Shown here: positions 21,213 through 33,099 of the stretch, one piece after another | How positions within the stretch are numbered: position 1 is the first letter of the stretch | Layout of the letters: each line of letters opens with the position of its first letter | Assembly (NCBI RefSeq): GCF_964355755.1 | Contig: NC_092678.1 | Span: forward strand, 457,922-521,921 | Direction: 5' to 3' | DNA: 64,000 bases | Source of the DNA: Antedon mediterranea | Taxonomy: Eukaryota > Echinodermata > Crinoidea > Comatulida > Antedonidae | Made by a program: the position numbers and the translations under genes | Notes under the pieces: model-generated | The model's database searches: none | What the model was told of the DNA's origin: nothing | The model's input: only the letters and a program-made list of their open reading frames with translations

Positions 21213-23876
21213 GTGAACTTTAAGATTTGTTTGGCAGATGCATCAATATAAATTATTCTAATGAATAAAGAAGAGTTATATAATTAAATGAAACATTGAA
21301 AGACACTGTTATTAGCCTTTAGGAAAAAAAAAAAGGAAACAAAATTGTCATCGCAATGATGATAATAACTTAAACAATTGCACGAAGTTGCATGAATTGT
21401 TATTAATATTATTAATAATGAAACTAGGCCTTGCCCTTTAGTTAGTTAGCCTGGCCTAGTTAGTTAGCCTGGCCTATAGTTAGGCCTAGGTCAGAATCAA
21501 TTTAAAAAAAATGTCTTATTATTTTCAAAAATTAAACTTCTTCTGCACTGTACTATTTATGGCTGAGGCCTAGCATAAACAGAAAGCAAACTAGTATCCC
21601 TCTTGTCCCAGCCTTTGACGTACGATATGTGTGAGAATTCTAGGCCTACTTACTACTAGGCCTAGTACGGCACTGGCCCGCGTACACTAGCCTACCTCCT
21701 GTCAAGAATTTTAAGAAATCTAGAAGGTAGCTAGGCCTAAAGGGCCTAAGACTATAATCGGCTGCTAAAAACTACAAAATGTGTAAATATCTCGGCCTAA
21801 AATACATGGTCAACACTAATAGTACAATACCTGTCAATTAATGAACTACAATTCGCTGATAAATGATTATTTTCTATCAATTTCTGATAATGTTTTGGTC
21901 ACTTGTTGTTCAAACCGCCATTTTCATTTCACAAATTGAAGGCAAACCGCCAAACAAATTCATGAACGTCGTTTTGAAAACAGCGCACAATGTGTGGCGT
22001 TTTTTTTCCAATCAATTTTCAATACAAAAATAATGAAACATATAATTTTCAGACGAAGCTCACTTTATTTTATTAAAAAACAGAAACAAAGTACATTTTT
22101 TACAATATGAGTTAAAAACCAAAATACAGTTGTGTGTATTTGCATAGAGATATTATAATATCTCTATGGTATTATGCAATTAATACTGTTGCATAGAATA
22201 TTTCCTGTTGTGAAAAATTAAATACAATTGGTGATTGTTGGAGTATCATGGTATCAGAATTTAACGCAATTCAGCACTGATCCAAAACCACAGACTCGAA
22301 GCTCAATGTATTCAAATGCCAAACTTCTGATATTAAGGTACGCCAAACAAATTTAGTATTGTGAAGGGGTATGTAAAATAATAACGTCATTATGCAGAAC
22401 ACAGATAATTTCTTAAGATAATAATAAACCAATTTAGTGTCAAGACACAAGAATACATGTATGTTAGTATGTTTATACATTTTAAATACTTACTAAAAAT
22501 AATTGGGTCATAAAATATATAGTATTGTATTTACATTTTAAACATAATAATAAATATGGTTATAATTGAAAGATAATTAAATAAACACAGCATGCATCTA
22601 AACTGTGAATTACTAAATTGTCTGAAAAATAAACATCTAAATTGAAACAAATGTTTACTCTTCTTATTCAGGTGTACAGTAAGCACTGCAGCACATCAGA
22701 ATATAGTCAGCCACATTGTATGTTCATTCAGGGACTTCTACTTCATTTTAATCTCTAGAAAGTTCAGTTGTACCAGTACATTTAACATAAATTAACTACA
22801 AATTAATGTGACTCAAATAACATAAATAGTTACATTAACTTAACATTAATGTAATACAGTAATACACAATTTTAAGATTACTAAATATATTGTGCCAATA
22901 TCGACAAACTACTTAATATCATATCAAATAAATAACAGATTTGTAGCATAAAAATAAACCTCACCATTATGTTTTTAAAAATACTTTTTCTTATACACTT
23001 TAGAATAATATACAAAATTGATAACACAGTATGTGATCGATTAAAAAGTGAAGAAAATATCTCTTAGTAATAGTATTGATAAATATATACTTAAGCTTGG
23101 TTCCCACTACAGTAGGTAAATATATATTAATTGTCCTAAAGATAACTTTTATAATTCTTTATTCCCTCTACCTTTTTAAAACAATACTGTAACTATTTAC
23201 TTAACACACTATATTGTACATGGTGTGATGTCATCAATAGGTCAGGAGAGGTCAGGAGATGGCAGGTAAGTTAAAACATATTGCGCAATATAAGCAGCAC
23301 ACTGTACACACACAAATAAACTCATGTTTAAAATTAATATTAAGAAATGACATTAATCCAAATAAGAATATAAACATTCTGAAACCGACACTGTTGATTG
23401 GCTGAAAAAAGACAGCTGTCTTAATAATTGAATTCAATAGTACCATATGTAATAGTACCATATGCAATAGTACCACACAACCTACAAACATGCTATTGTA
23501 TTAAAAATGTTTATAAAATTGTTGGCGAATTACTCTCACCAGTAATAATGTGTTATTATTCTTGTATTTTTACACAAAATACAACACTTCTGTAAAATGA
23601 TGTCAAAGTATACACTACATACACCAGGAATGATTTTACTGTACAAACTTAAGCACTATAATCCCTCAGACGTTAGTAGATACTTAAAATAGCCAAGAGT
23701 TGAAGTCGAATGGAAATTCTGTCTTCAGCAGTATTCTCTATTCTATCCATTTGTACATGAAACGTAGGAATGGCAATGTTAGTAGGCCTACTCTACACCA
23801 TACCATCATCTTAGCTCATCCAGGCTTCAGCCTACTGTACGTTACTTAAGACTGTCTGCTACTTAAGCACATTCTG
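21213..23876. promoter_or_regulatory. NEDD1 5' flank and DENND6 3' flank
   Basis: The first about 750 bases (21213-21960) hold NEDD1 5' UTR or promoter sequence, including several GGCCTAGG words and GCCGCCATTTTC-type sequence near 21918 (CCGCCATTTTCATTTC). The rest is AT-rich DENND6 3' UTR or flank. A 15-bp AATAGTACCATATG repeat (three copies) lies at 23437-23476. No other gene is recognised. Confidence 0.4.
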
Positions 23877-26800
23877 TCAGTGGTTTTTAAGTACAGTCTG
23901 AAGGTCCTCTGGTAGTGAATGTATAATGTTGTCAATTTGTCTTTTTAATTGGTTCAGTAATTCTGGCTTTACATGAATGTCATGATGCAATACATTGTCC
24001 TACAAAATAAAAAAATCATATTTCAGTGGAGAAAACGAAAGAAAGTTACTGGTTATCAAAAAGGTGCGTCAAAGCGTCGCCTCAAAGATGAAAACAGAAG
24101 TCTATGCCAGCACCCCAACTGTCGTATGGGGATACATTCACGTTCAATAACTAACAAAAGTGCTTACATTTGATTCTGAGAGCACAGCACATTCTGTATA
24201 AAGCTCTGTCTACACTATCAAACTAGTTTGAAAAATAAAGTGTGCCCAAATATGGTAGTGACATGCCTAAATATGGTAGTAATATGACATCACCAGCACA
24301 TTTTGTATCAAACTTACCACTCGTTCTCTTAACTTAAGTATAAGATCAACAATCTCAACTTCTCGTTTGTCTTTTATCCAATCAACAAGGTTCGCTGAGC
24401 ACACCGCTTCAAGATGGATCAGCGACAACTTCTGGTTCACTTCTTTCTGACGATGATGTAACCAACCTTCAAAATTACCCGATATGAAGAATTTCCTAAA
24501 AAAGATTGAAGAAAATAAAGCGTTTAAATCATTACACCAAATCAACTTTTCTTTAGAATCCAGAAAAGAATCAAACTTACTTGTACAATCCTTCCCAGTC
24601 ACCTTTTAATCCAGACGTCAGTTGCGGCCCAGAATGTTCTAGGGTTTTTAAAAACGCTTCAATCTCAAATTCTTTTAAACGAGGAGGACCCTAAAAAACA
24701 CACATCATTATTAATATTTAAAAATTAAATTGAAGCGATACAGAATTTACACCGCCCTCTGTAATATTTTAGGCGCATGGATGGTAAATCTTCTGAGAAT
24801 AACACATATACTCCTATTTGAAACTACATATAAAACAAAATGGTATTTTCTTTTTTTAATTTGTTATTTATTTATACTGGTTAACCTCTTCAGCCCAGTT
24901 ATGATCAGTGGCTGTGTGTAACAGTGACTGTGTGTGTATACTACTAGTGTAACCCCCTACTCATCTTGAAAGATAATAATAATAATAATAAACAATATTT
25001 ATATAGCACCTATTGGATCACTGACCCCTCTAGGTGCTTTACATTAGACCCTAACTAATGGTAATAAACTATCCCCCGCCGGACACCATTGCGGTATTTC
25101 TTAGTCGAGGTTTCGGGGATGTACAGGTTCTTTAAAGTGCACATGAGCTAGATGTGTTGATGACTTGTTTTACCACCAGAACCATGGAGCGAGTGAGCCT
25201 CAAACCCTTGCCGATGTTCTGGCTACGTAATTACAGTTACTAGAGATACTGCTTTGTACCTGGCAGACAACATATAAAACAAAATGCTAAGTTACAGATA
25301 CAGCTTACCTTCCATGGTGATACATTTCGCTGTAGGGGCATCAGACTTGCTAAGTACCGCTCAAGTGGTATCATGAAGCTCTGCGTAAGTTCTAGTAGGT
25401 GGCGTCTTAGAATCGCATCTTGTACTTCAGACGGCCTCTTGGTTTGGATACCCTGAAAAAGAAACAAATGCTATAGATTTAAGCTCTGTCTTCACTATCA
25501 AATTAGCTTGACAAAAAAGGTTTCATGTGCCCAAATATGGTATGGATATGACATCCTCATATCCATGCTGACTCTTGTAGTTACAGTAATCAGTCCCTGA
25601 CCAATTCATGTCTTTTACATTATGGTTTGTTCGTCAAATAAATTAATTGAAATATAAGGCAAATGGGACTAGACAATGTAATACTTAGTATTTTATTTAT
25701 GTTAGTTAATATAACTTGCGATTGTCTGATGAGAAATTCAATTCAATTTATTCTGGCTTTTAAAATACAAACAATAACACATACATCACACATGATAGAC
25801 CCAATTAAATTACAAATAACAAATAACCTACCTTAGCTAACTTCTTAGTAATAGTTTTGTCCTTTTGGAGGTATGGCTTGTACTGTGTGTACACACCTGA
25901 GAAAAAGACAAAATAAGGTATGGTTTACACTGCGTGTACACACCTGAGAAAAAGACAAAATAAGGTATGGTTTACACTGTGTGTACACACCTGAGAAAAA
26001 GACAAAATAAGGTATGGTTTACACTGTGTGTACACACCTGAGAAAAAGACAAAATAAGCTATGGTTTACACTGTGTGTACACACCTGAGAAAAAGACAAA
26101 ATAAGGTATGGTTTACACTGTGTATACACACCTGAGAAAAAGACAAAATAAGGTATGGTTTACACTGTGTGTACACACCTGAGAAAAAGACAAAATAAGG
26201 TATGGTTTACACTGTGTGTACACACCTGAGAAAAAGACAAAATAAGCTATGGTTTACACTGTGTGTACACACCTGAGAAAAAGACAAAATAAGGTATGGT
26301 TTACACTGTGTATACACACCTGAGAAAAAGACAAAATAAGGTATACTAAAAACAAATTCAATTTTGAGGTATATGTTACTGAACCATATTAGTACTGTAT
26401 TATGACAGCAATGGTTGTGTGAGGTATATGTTATTGAACCATATTAATACTGTATTATGAGGTCTATGTTATTGAACCATATTAGTACTGTATTATGAGG
26501 TATATGTTATTGAACCATATTAGTACTGTATTATGACAGCAATGGTTGTGCCAGACTGTGATAAATTTACCAAATAAGGCCACCTGTTACTGTATGTTAA
26601 ATAAGGCCACCTGGTCCTGTATGTTAAATAAGGCCACCTGTGAAATAGTACTGAAATGGAATACAAATAATATTGACATACCTGGTTTAGACTCTAATGT
26701 CTTCATACTACTGGTCTTCTTAGGTTTTAATACTTTAGGATTACTTTTGTCTAAAATGAAGTAAATGTTTATTTCATTCACACATACTAACAATAGTTGC

Positions 26801-29800
26801 AAGCAGAATACCGTAAAATACCGCTCTAACTAAAATCAGGAAAAAGATTAAGTCAGATTCTTACTTTAAGTTCTGTCTAAACTAGTTTGACTAAAAAGTG
26901 TGATATACCCAAATATGGTAGGGATATGCTTAAATATGGTAGTGATATGACATCATCATGTCCATATGTATGGGCACATCACATTTTGTTTGTCACATAA
27001 AGTTTGATAGTGTAGACAAGACTTAACTCTCTACAACAACAATACAATCTTACTTAATGTTAGTACAGAGTTGACCCCTGTGTGAATACACTTTAAGCAA
27101 GATACTCATTCCTCAACTTTTAAAACTGTACTGTTTCCATAGGCATAGTGAATTTATTATTATATTAAGTATTAGTTTTTCCCATCAATATACTATAGTT
27201 GAATGACATTACATTATTAAAGCAAGCGTATATGAGATATTAGAGTGCAAATAGGATATACAGGTTAATCACCCATGAAATTAAATTTCCTGAACGGAGA
27301 TGAAGATATTTTTATTCACTAAGTATTACATTGTTATTAAGTGTCATGATGATACTAACATAAAAATGGCTTTATTTATAAAGCGAGATATCTTGATCAA
27401 AATTGGGAATTAATAAAAGCTAACAAATTAGACAAAATATTTTAATTTAACTTCATATTAACTATCTGTAAAAGGTACATGAACCATTGTGTATGTTACC
27501 TGAGCCTGCAGTGTCTCCTATCCTGATCACATGCGGCCAATGCTGAAGGGTTTTGGCGAAGAATGGGTTAGTCACACCAAGCACAACACATGGTCTGATG
27601 ATGAAATACAAAAATAACACATTTTACAGCAGTTCTTGTAAGATATGACACAGTAGAATGCCACCTTTTTGGACACCCACTATTCAGGAGACACTACTAT
27701 AAAGGGAACACGTTCCAATGAAACAAACAAGGGAAAATATGCATTCACACTACGGGCAACAAACCCAATTCAGGGGGCACTATTATTATACTATTTGTTG
27801 CATCCCAATGGTGTCCTCTTATTTCTTAATAGGGTTTGTACTATATTTGTACTATGTTTGTACTATATTTGTACTATGTTTGTACTATATTTGTACTATA
27901 TTTGTACTATGTTTGTACTATATTTGTACTATATTTGTACTATATTTGTACTATATTTGTACTATATTTGTACTATGTTTGTACTATATTTGTACTATAT
28001 TTGTACTATATTTGTACTATATTTGTACTATATTTGTACTATGTTTGTACTATATTTGTACTATATTTGAAAGAAAGGTCAAATGTAAACTTACGGAGCT
28101 TGTGTTCTTGTGGTATACTCTTTAAACTCGCTGTCATGTATGGTGAAGTACGGTCGATAGTCTTGCATAAATCGCAAAGGGTGAATCATACTGACTAACG
28201 CTTGCACCGTGTTTGAGCATTCCGTTGGTGAGGGTGCCATCACAACAAGAGGCTGTGGAAAATATCACACAAAATATTATCAAGGAGGTAAAATAATACC
28301 AAAATTCAACATTCTAAACAATGTACTCTTCTAATTTGTAGTGTTTTTTCTTCTCGCATCAAATCAATACAAATGACATTATTAGCAAATTAGTTGAAGT
28401 AGGATTAGTAGGATTAAGATGGATTAACTATGATTTACCTCTCCTAGTAGTATAAGCTCCCATAATAATTGTATATGCGGCAGGACAGGCTGAAGATAAC
28501 GAAACAAATCCACCTCATTGATTGATGGTAAGATGGTCAAAGGTGAACCAGAAAACTATGAGAAAAAACAACAATCAATTAATAACTTTGAAAAATGTTT
28601 TCTTTTAGACTAGGTTCTAGGCCGAAATTAGTAGAAAGATAAATATTTTTGTACATATGGCATTTCATACATATAATACATGAGCTCGTATTTTCAGACA
28701 AAAATCGCCGACTGGTATACAGTGATACAGACTTGGGGCAAGTCTAGTTTTCTTTATGAACAACAATAATGTAACAGTTTAATCAATTTTATTACATATA
28801 AACAGAATATAATATATATAAACAACAGGCAAAGAACATTAATTCTAAACCGTGATATACTGAAAATGTATTAATTAATTTGAAATGATAAGATAAGGAA
28901 ATCTGTGAGAATGAGAAAAAGTGGGCCCAACCTAGATTCGAACCCAGAACATGCAGAAGTCCTAAACATTACACAACTGGGGCAGAATATATATCATATA
29001 TTAAGCAATAAAAACAACCAACTGTATAATAGTTTGAAAGAATAATAGGAATAGAGTCCGGCTCAATCCACTAGTATGAACCTATATTGATCAATTTTAT
29101 TTTCAAAAAAATAATAGTACAATTAATCTTTATACATAATACACTGACACTAATAAAATATTTCCAAGACAAAATTAAACGACATAGTACAATAACAAAT
29201 TATTTCTATATTTCGTGATATCATCAATGTCTGAGTGGGTTGCCTGACATTTGGCAATGTAATTACGCTGCTGCCGATCGCTGTGAGTGATTAACGAAGG
29301 CTGACTATAGCCATGTATCTCTCATGACAATACCAGATTAGCCATTCTGCATATGAGTTAATTGATGCATGCAGCAGGCATATAATAAACATATTTTAAA
29401 CTTTTTTGAAAAAGATATTATGATACATTGTGTGGATTTGAAATATTTTTTAATAGCAGGCTTATTTAATCTTGATTTTAGGCAAACCAGATTTTAGGAT
29501 TTCCTATTTTCTGAAAAAAGTTTAGAGTCAAATATTTTGAAAAAAAGTATTGCGTATTGACAATGACAAAGAGATCAGATAAAATGTTAAGTTAATTTAT
29601 TTTGACAAGTGTATCCTCACTAGCGACATTTGATATCAAGACGCGTCACATTATTATGCAGCTATTGAGTCTAACAGTCATTCTGCACATGTGTTAATGT
29701 GTTTCTGAGTGTGTGTAGAATAACTTTTTGACTCAACAGCTGCATTGCCTAGTGACGAATTGACAAAAAGACCAATGTTATTACATACCTCAGTTGGTTT

Positions 29801-32609
29801 CTTTAAACTTGATGCTGTCAGTTTATCTTGTACAGAAGGCATTCGTATATGTAAGACATTGCCTATGATTGGAAGGTGAAGAGTTTCTCCTGGTATAGGG
29901 GTTGGCCACTGGTCTATATCGTGACATGCTGGTGGTAAAAACATAAAAGACAGTATATTAACATATGGCCATTGGTCTATATCGTGACATGCTGGTGGTA
30001 AAAACATAAAAGAGTATATTAACATATGGCCATTGGTCTATATCGTGACATGCTGGTGGTAAAAACATAAAAGACAGTATATTAACATATTTTCAATAAT
30101 AAATAGTTAGCTGTACTAAACTGGAAGTCTATCCTAGTGTATGGTACTCATAAAAGACGTGTGCATCTTTTTTATTTATTTAATTAAACCTCATCATTTA
30201 AAGAGGGTAACCCTAAACAAACAAAAATGAAACATAAAAGAACTATATATGAAGAAAGAGAAGGGTTAGCTCAGTGTTCTAGTCTGTTGTTATTCACTGC
30301 ATCGGGCTAACGACCAATGGGACGAAAGAGTTTTACATACAGTAACATTCCAAATGGATCAAATAAATATTTAAGAACATACCTGCTTCTAATGAAGGCT
30401 CTCCATGTTCAAAATATTCTGGTGAGATTGTGTTGACCAAGTGTGAAAACAACATCACATACGGAAGCTTACTTAAAACTACTACCGACTAAAAAAACAG
30501 AAACAAAAATTAAATAATGGTTATAAATTTATTCCTTGTTTAACTGGGTTAAAAACTCAGTTGAAAATTGTTTATCCTTTTGTGGCCAGGATGGTCACAT
30601 AATCACATGGTCACATGGTCACATGGTCACATGGTCCCATGGTCACAGGGTCATATAAACATTTACGTTACATTTGATTTAGTTTTTAATTTTAAGAAAT
30701 TTATTAAATAAATTCTTACTAACTTTTTGAAAATAGCCTCTCCTTGATGTGTTGTCTTTAACTTGTCTAAAATAAACATAGCCATACAGATGGGCAGAAT
30801 CACTCTAGGAAAATAAAAAAACAAAATTATTATGAAGTATAATGATGTAAAAGGCAATGATGAAGACAATGTTAAAATTTCTGTGCGTGCGAGTGACTGA
30901 GCAGTTAAGACAGTGGAACCGTATTTAGGTAATTATAAGGGTTCAAGGCTCACTCGCTCCATGGTTCTGGTGGTAGAACAAGTCTTCTCGGATAAGGACT
31001 ATAATAAACCATAGGTCCAATATAAACATATAACTCATGTGCACTTTAAAGAACATATTACATCTTTCGAGATGAATAGGGGGTTACCTCGGTGTACTAG
31101 TACACACACAGCCACTGATCATAGGTTACCCATAAATAACAAATTCAAAACCCATTACATTACCTGTAAATGGAAAGGTCCTTTGGTATCGTACTTAGCT
31201 CTACTATGGGTAGACAACGGCCGACTCATACATCTTCTAATTCTAAAAAGAAACCTTGTATCTCCCATACAACCTATGCACATATTGAAATGTTTGATAA
31301 ATGTATATAATAAAAAAACAACAAAAAAGAGTAAAGAAATTAAGTAACTAACTCATTTAAGTTCCCCTCCTCTAAGCGGTGAACCTTAATTTCACTGTTG
31401 GTTGGAAAATAAAAATAAAGCAAAAAAATAAAACCGAAATTAATTTCTGAGAATACATTTGCTTTCACTGTAATAATTGTGCACAATTAGTTTAGATATA
31501 ATTTGTAGCACTTTAGTATACCTAGTACGGCATACATTATCAAATCTTCTATAATAGAACCATTTGTTAAAGGTTAAAGGTTAAAGGTTATACTGTCATA
31601 CACTTAAAATTACAAACATAATAATAGACACATTAAACAGCATGGACAACAACATTAATAGGTCATAGGTCATTGCAAACTAATGTACTCAACTATTAAG
31701 TAACATTTCCATTACATTCTAATAATAGCAGACATCAAAGTAGATGTTAGTAACTTGATATGTTTGTATATAAACTTTGAAGAATAGATATACAATAAAT
31801 ATTAACAACTTAGCCTATAATAATGGTATGTTTTTGACTAATTTGATAATAAATATTTTTATTTATTAAGCTCATTTTACCGTCCACATTTTTTTTTTTT
31901 TTTTTACCTGAATTTGAATCTGGAAACGACAGATAACAAATGTTCATTCGCTGAAAATAAGAAAGTTAAAATAAAATTCAAGTACATATGAATTAAGGCA
32001 AATCTAAAAAATGTTTCATTTTAAGAAATCAAAACGCTGTGTTGATTATGATTGTTGTGCGATTGCCTATGAGAAATACTATTATATTTATCTATATGCC
32101 TACTAGTGTTATTAGTTCACAAAACTAAGTTCTTACTTCTTTCTCTGTTAGCTTGACATGACTGGGATAAACAAACTAAAAAATACAAAACAAACAAAAG
32201 AAAAAAATATGTTTATTTATTATAAATTATATTATTATAGTAATAACATTACTAATAATTAATTAAATATTTTTTGTATGCTTTTTTTCATTAACACTGG
32301 ATGGAGACAGATAAATCAACAAAAACAAAGTTCACAAAAACGGTATTTTAAAACGATTGTCTGCCTAGGCCTAGTCCAATTCTAAGCATGCCATCAAATT
32401 TCAACAGCGGGGGAAACTGACTTTGCCATGTGGAATGATTACAATCGACAGCCTACCTCAAGAGCCTGGCCGAGCTCCAAATCGAATGTGACAACACATA
32501 CACAATAAAGCCAATTTGAAAAATTATCCCATGGTAAAACAGCAGACGATTTAAATGTTATTTCACTTGAATTCGTCGAGATCACACGATCTCTGTCCAT
32601 TGTAGCCAT
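23877..32609 (-). CDS. DENND6A: DENN domain-containing protein 6 (DENND6/FAM116), Rab GEF
   Basis: DENND6 proteins are DENN-type guanine nucleotide exchange factors, linked to Rab14 and recycling endosomes. Coding exons: 32457-32609, 32137-32175, 31908-31950, 31164-31273, 30724-30804, 30383-30488, 29789-29928, 28439-28555, 28095-28252, 27500-27594, 26682-26750, 25832-25896, 25309-25452, 24581-24690, 24318-24495, 23877-23999. Phases join and give 576 residues (human DENND6A about 608). Recognisable stretches in order: [160 protein letters not shown]. The start [11 protein letters not shown] begins at a good-context ATG. Human has one paralogue pair (A/B); which is closer was not tested. Exon 7 and exon 12 acceptors are embedded in tandem duplications. 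Confidence 0.96.
24200..24313. mobile_element. MITE family TTAAGCTCTGTCTACACTA, copy 5, right end truncated
   Basis: It begins AAGCTCTGTCTACACTATC and carries the family core (CCCAAATATGGTAGTGACAT). The right end stops at ATCAAACTTACC, exactly where the DENND6 exon 15 donor (complement GGTAAGTTTGAT) lies, so element-like sequence abuts the splice site. Confidence 0.75.
24890..25238 (-). mobile_element. SINE family A, copy 2, with (TAA)n insertion
   Basis: The tail side has ATGATCAGTGGCTGTGTGT and the head side has ACCACCAGAACCATGGAG and CAAACCCTTGCCGATGTT. A segment at about 24968-25110, with a TAA microsatellite and TATATAGCACC, is extra relative to copies 1, 3 and 4, and looks like a second retroelement tail inserted into this copy. 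It lies in DENND6 intron 13. Confidence 0.72.
25479..25568. mobile_element. MITE family TTAAGCTCTGTCTACACTA, copy 6, partial
   Basis: The left end TTAAGCTCTGTCTTCACT and the core TGTGCCCAAATATGG are present; the right inverted end is missing. It lies about 25 bp upstream of DENND6 exon 13. Confidence 0.8.
25891..26343. repeat. 47-bp array of DENND6 exon 12 acceptor copies (10 copies)
   Basis: On the minus strand each unit reads GTCTTTTTCTCAG then GTGTGTACACACAGTG and a copy of the exon's first codons. The lowest-coordinate copy is the real acceptor of exon 12 (25896/25897). Nine more lie upstream in the intron at exact 47-bp steps. Variants (AAGCTATGG, TGTATAC) recur 188 bp apart, showing a four-unit higher-order duplication. 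Confidence 0.95.
26367..26545. repeat. GAGGTATATGTTAYTGAACC repeat, about four copies
   Basis: Units contain ATATGTTATTGAACCATA and TAGTACTGTATTATGA, with or without a GACAGCAATGGTTGTG extension. It lies in DENND6 intron 11. Confidence 0.9.
26566..26640. repeat. 28-bp AAATAAGGCCACCTG repeat, three copies
   Basis: Three copies of AAATAAGGCCACCTGTTAC-type units about 40 bp 3' of the DENND6 exon 11 donor side. Confidence 0.88.
26866..27016. mobile_element. MITE family TTAAGCTCTGTCTACACTA, copy 7
   Basis: The left end TTAAGTTCTGTCTAAACT lacks part of the TIR (a short internal deletion). The right end is GATAGTGTAGACAAGACTTAA. It lies in DENND6 intron 10. Confidence 0.85.
27836..28069. repeat. 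11-bp TTTGTACTATA microsatellite-like array, about 21 copies
   Basis: TTTGTACTATA and TTTGTACTATG units, open in all three plus frames because the unit contains no stop. It ends about 25 bp inside the intron from the DENND6 exon 9 donor (28093-28094). Confidence 0.95.
28921..28983 (-). mobile_element. tRNA-like SINE head fragment
   Basis: On the minus strand it begins GCCCCAGTTGTG and has box B GGGTTCGAATC, and its ends GCCC/GGGC can pair. Too short and irregular for a functional tRNA. It lies in DENND6 intron 7. Confidence 0.4.
29866..30085. repeat. 61-63-bp triplication of the DENND6 exon 7 acceptor
   Basis: The segment with TATATCGTGACATGCTGG and TGGTAAAAACATAAAAGA occurs three times (acceptors at 29929, 29992 and 30053). 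The lowest-coordinate copy is continuous with the exon body. The first step is 63 bp, so the second acceptor would add 21 residues in frame; the next step of 61 bp would not keep frame. Confidence 0.9.
30596..30650. repeat. GGTCACAT decamer-like repeat
   Basis: About six copies of ATGGTCACAT in DENND6 intron 5. Confidence 0.85.
30885..31130 (+). mobile_element. SINE family A, copy 3
   Basis: The tRNA-like head has GAGTGACTGAGCAGTTAAGA then CAGTGGAACC and box B GGGTTCAAGGC. The body has CATGGTTCTGGTGGTAGAAC, TCATGTGCACTTTAAAGAAC and CAGCCACTGATC. It sits antisense about 35 bp 3' of the DENND6 exon 4 donor. Confidence 0.82.
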
Positions 32610-33099
32610 AGTTGAAGTTAAATATGTTTTTACATCATCAAAAAATGGGTTTTGACAACAGAAATCACAATCTCTTCTCTTTCCGCAGGTGACCGTTTTG
32701 GAGCTTTAAAATGTTCTACTTTTTTTAGCTATGGAACGCGGAAAGACGTTTCAAGTAGAAACATGTCAGATATGCGCTTTTTAACTGGTACCAATATGTT
32801 ATTTGTGTTTACAAAAAAATAGCGGTTTTTTTTTAATAATAGTAAAATATCGCAAAGGCAACCTACTTATTTAATAATAAGCTTAGGATAGATCACAAAA
32901 TGCGAAATTTTACTAATGCCAATTATACAACTTATGTACCAATCGAACACGATGTATTTATAAATTTATAAATTTCAAAATTATTCCAATCGAATACGTA
33001 ATGACAGGTTGACCCAGGTTGACCTCTATAAAGTCACACATACATCAGTGTGTCTTTGCTGGAGCTAGGCCTAGGAATTGTCATCTAAATTCATTTATA
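32610..33099. promoter_or_regulatory. Divergent DENND6/AMT promoter region
   Basis: The two start codons are 490 bp apart on opposite strands, so both promoters and 5' UTRs must lie here. A TATA-like CTATAAAG occurs about 73 bp before the AMT ATG, and GCCTAGGAATTG lies downstream of it. No CpG-dense core is obvious. Confidence 0.6.

Noticed and set aside
27669-28198. Three overlapping Tyr/Cys/Thr-rich frames
   Set aside because: Caused by the 11-bp TTTGTACTATA array lacking stops, inside a DENND6 intron and antisense.
31355-31402. Possible extra DENND6 exon ([14 protein letters not shown]) on the minus strand
   Set aside because: The exon 3 to exon 4 join is already continuous in phase and family sequence. 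Including this segment would break both.
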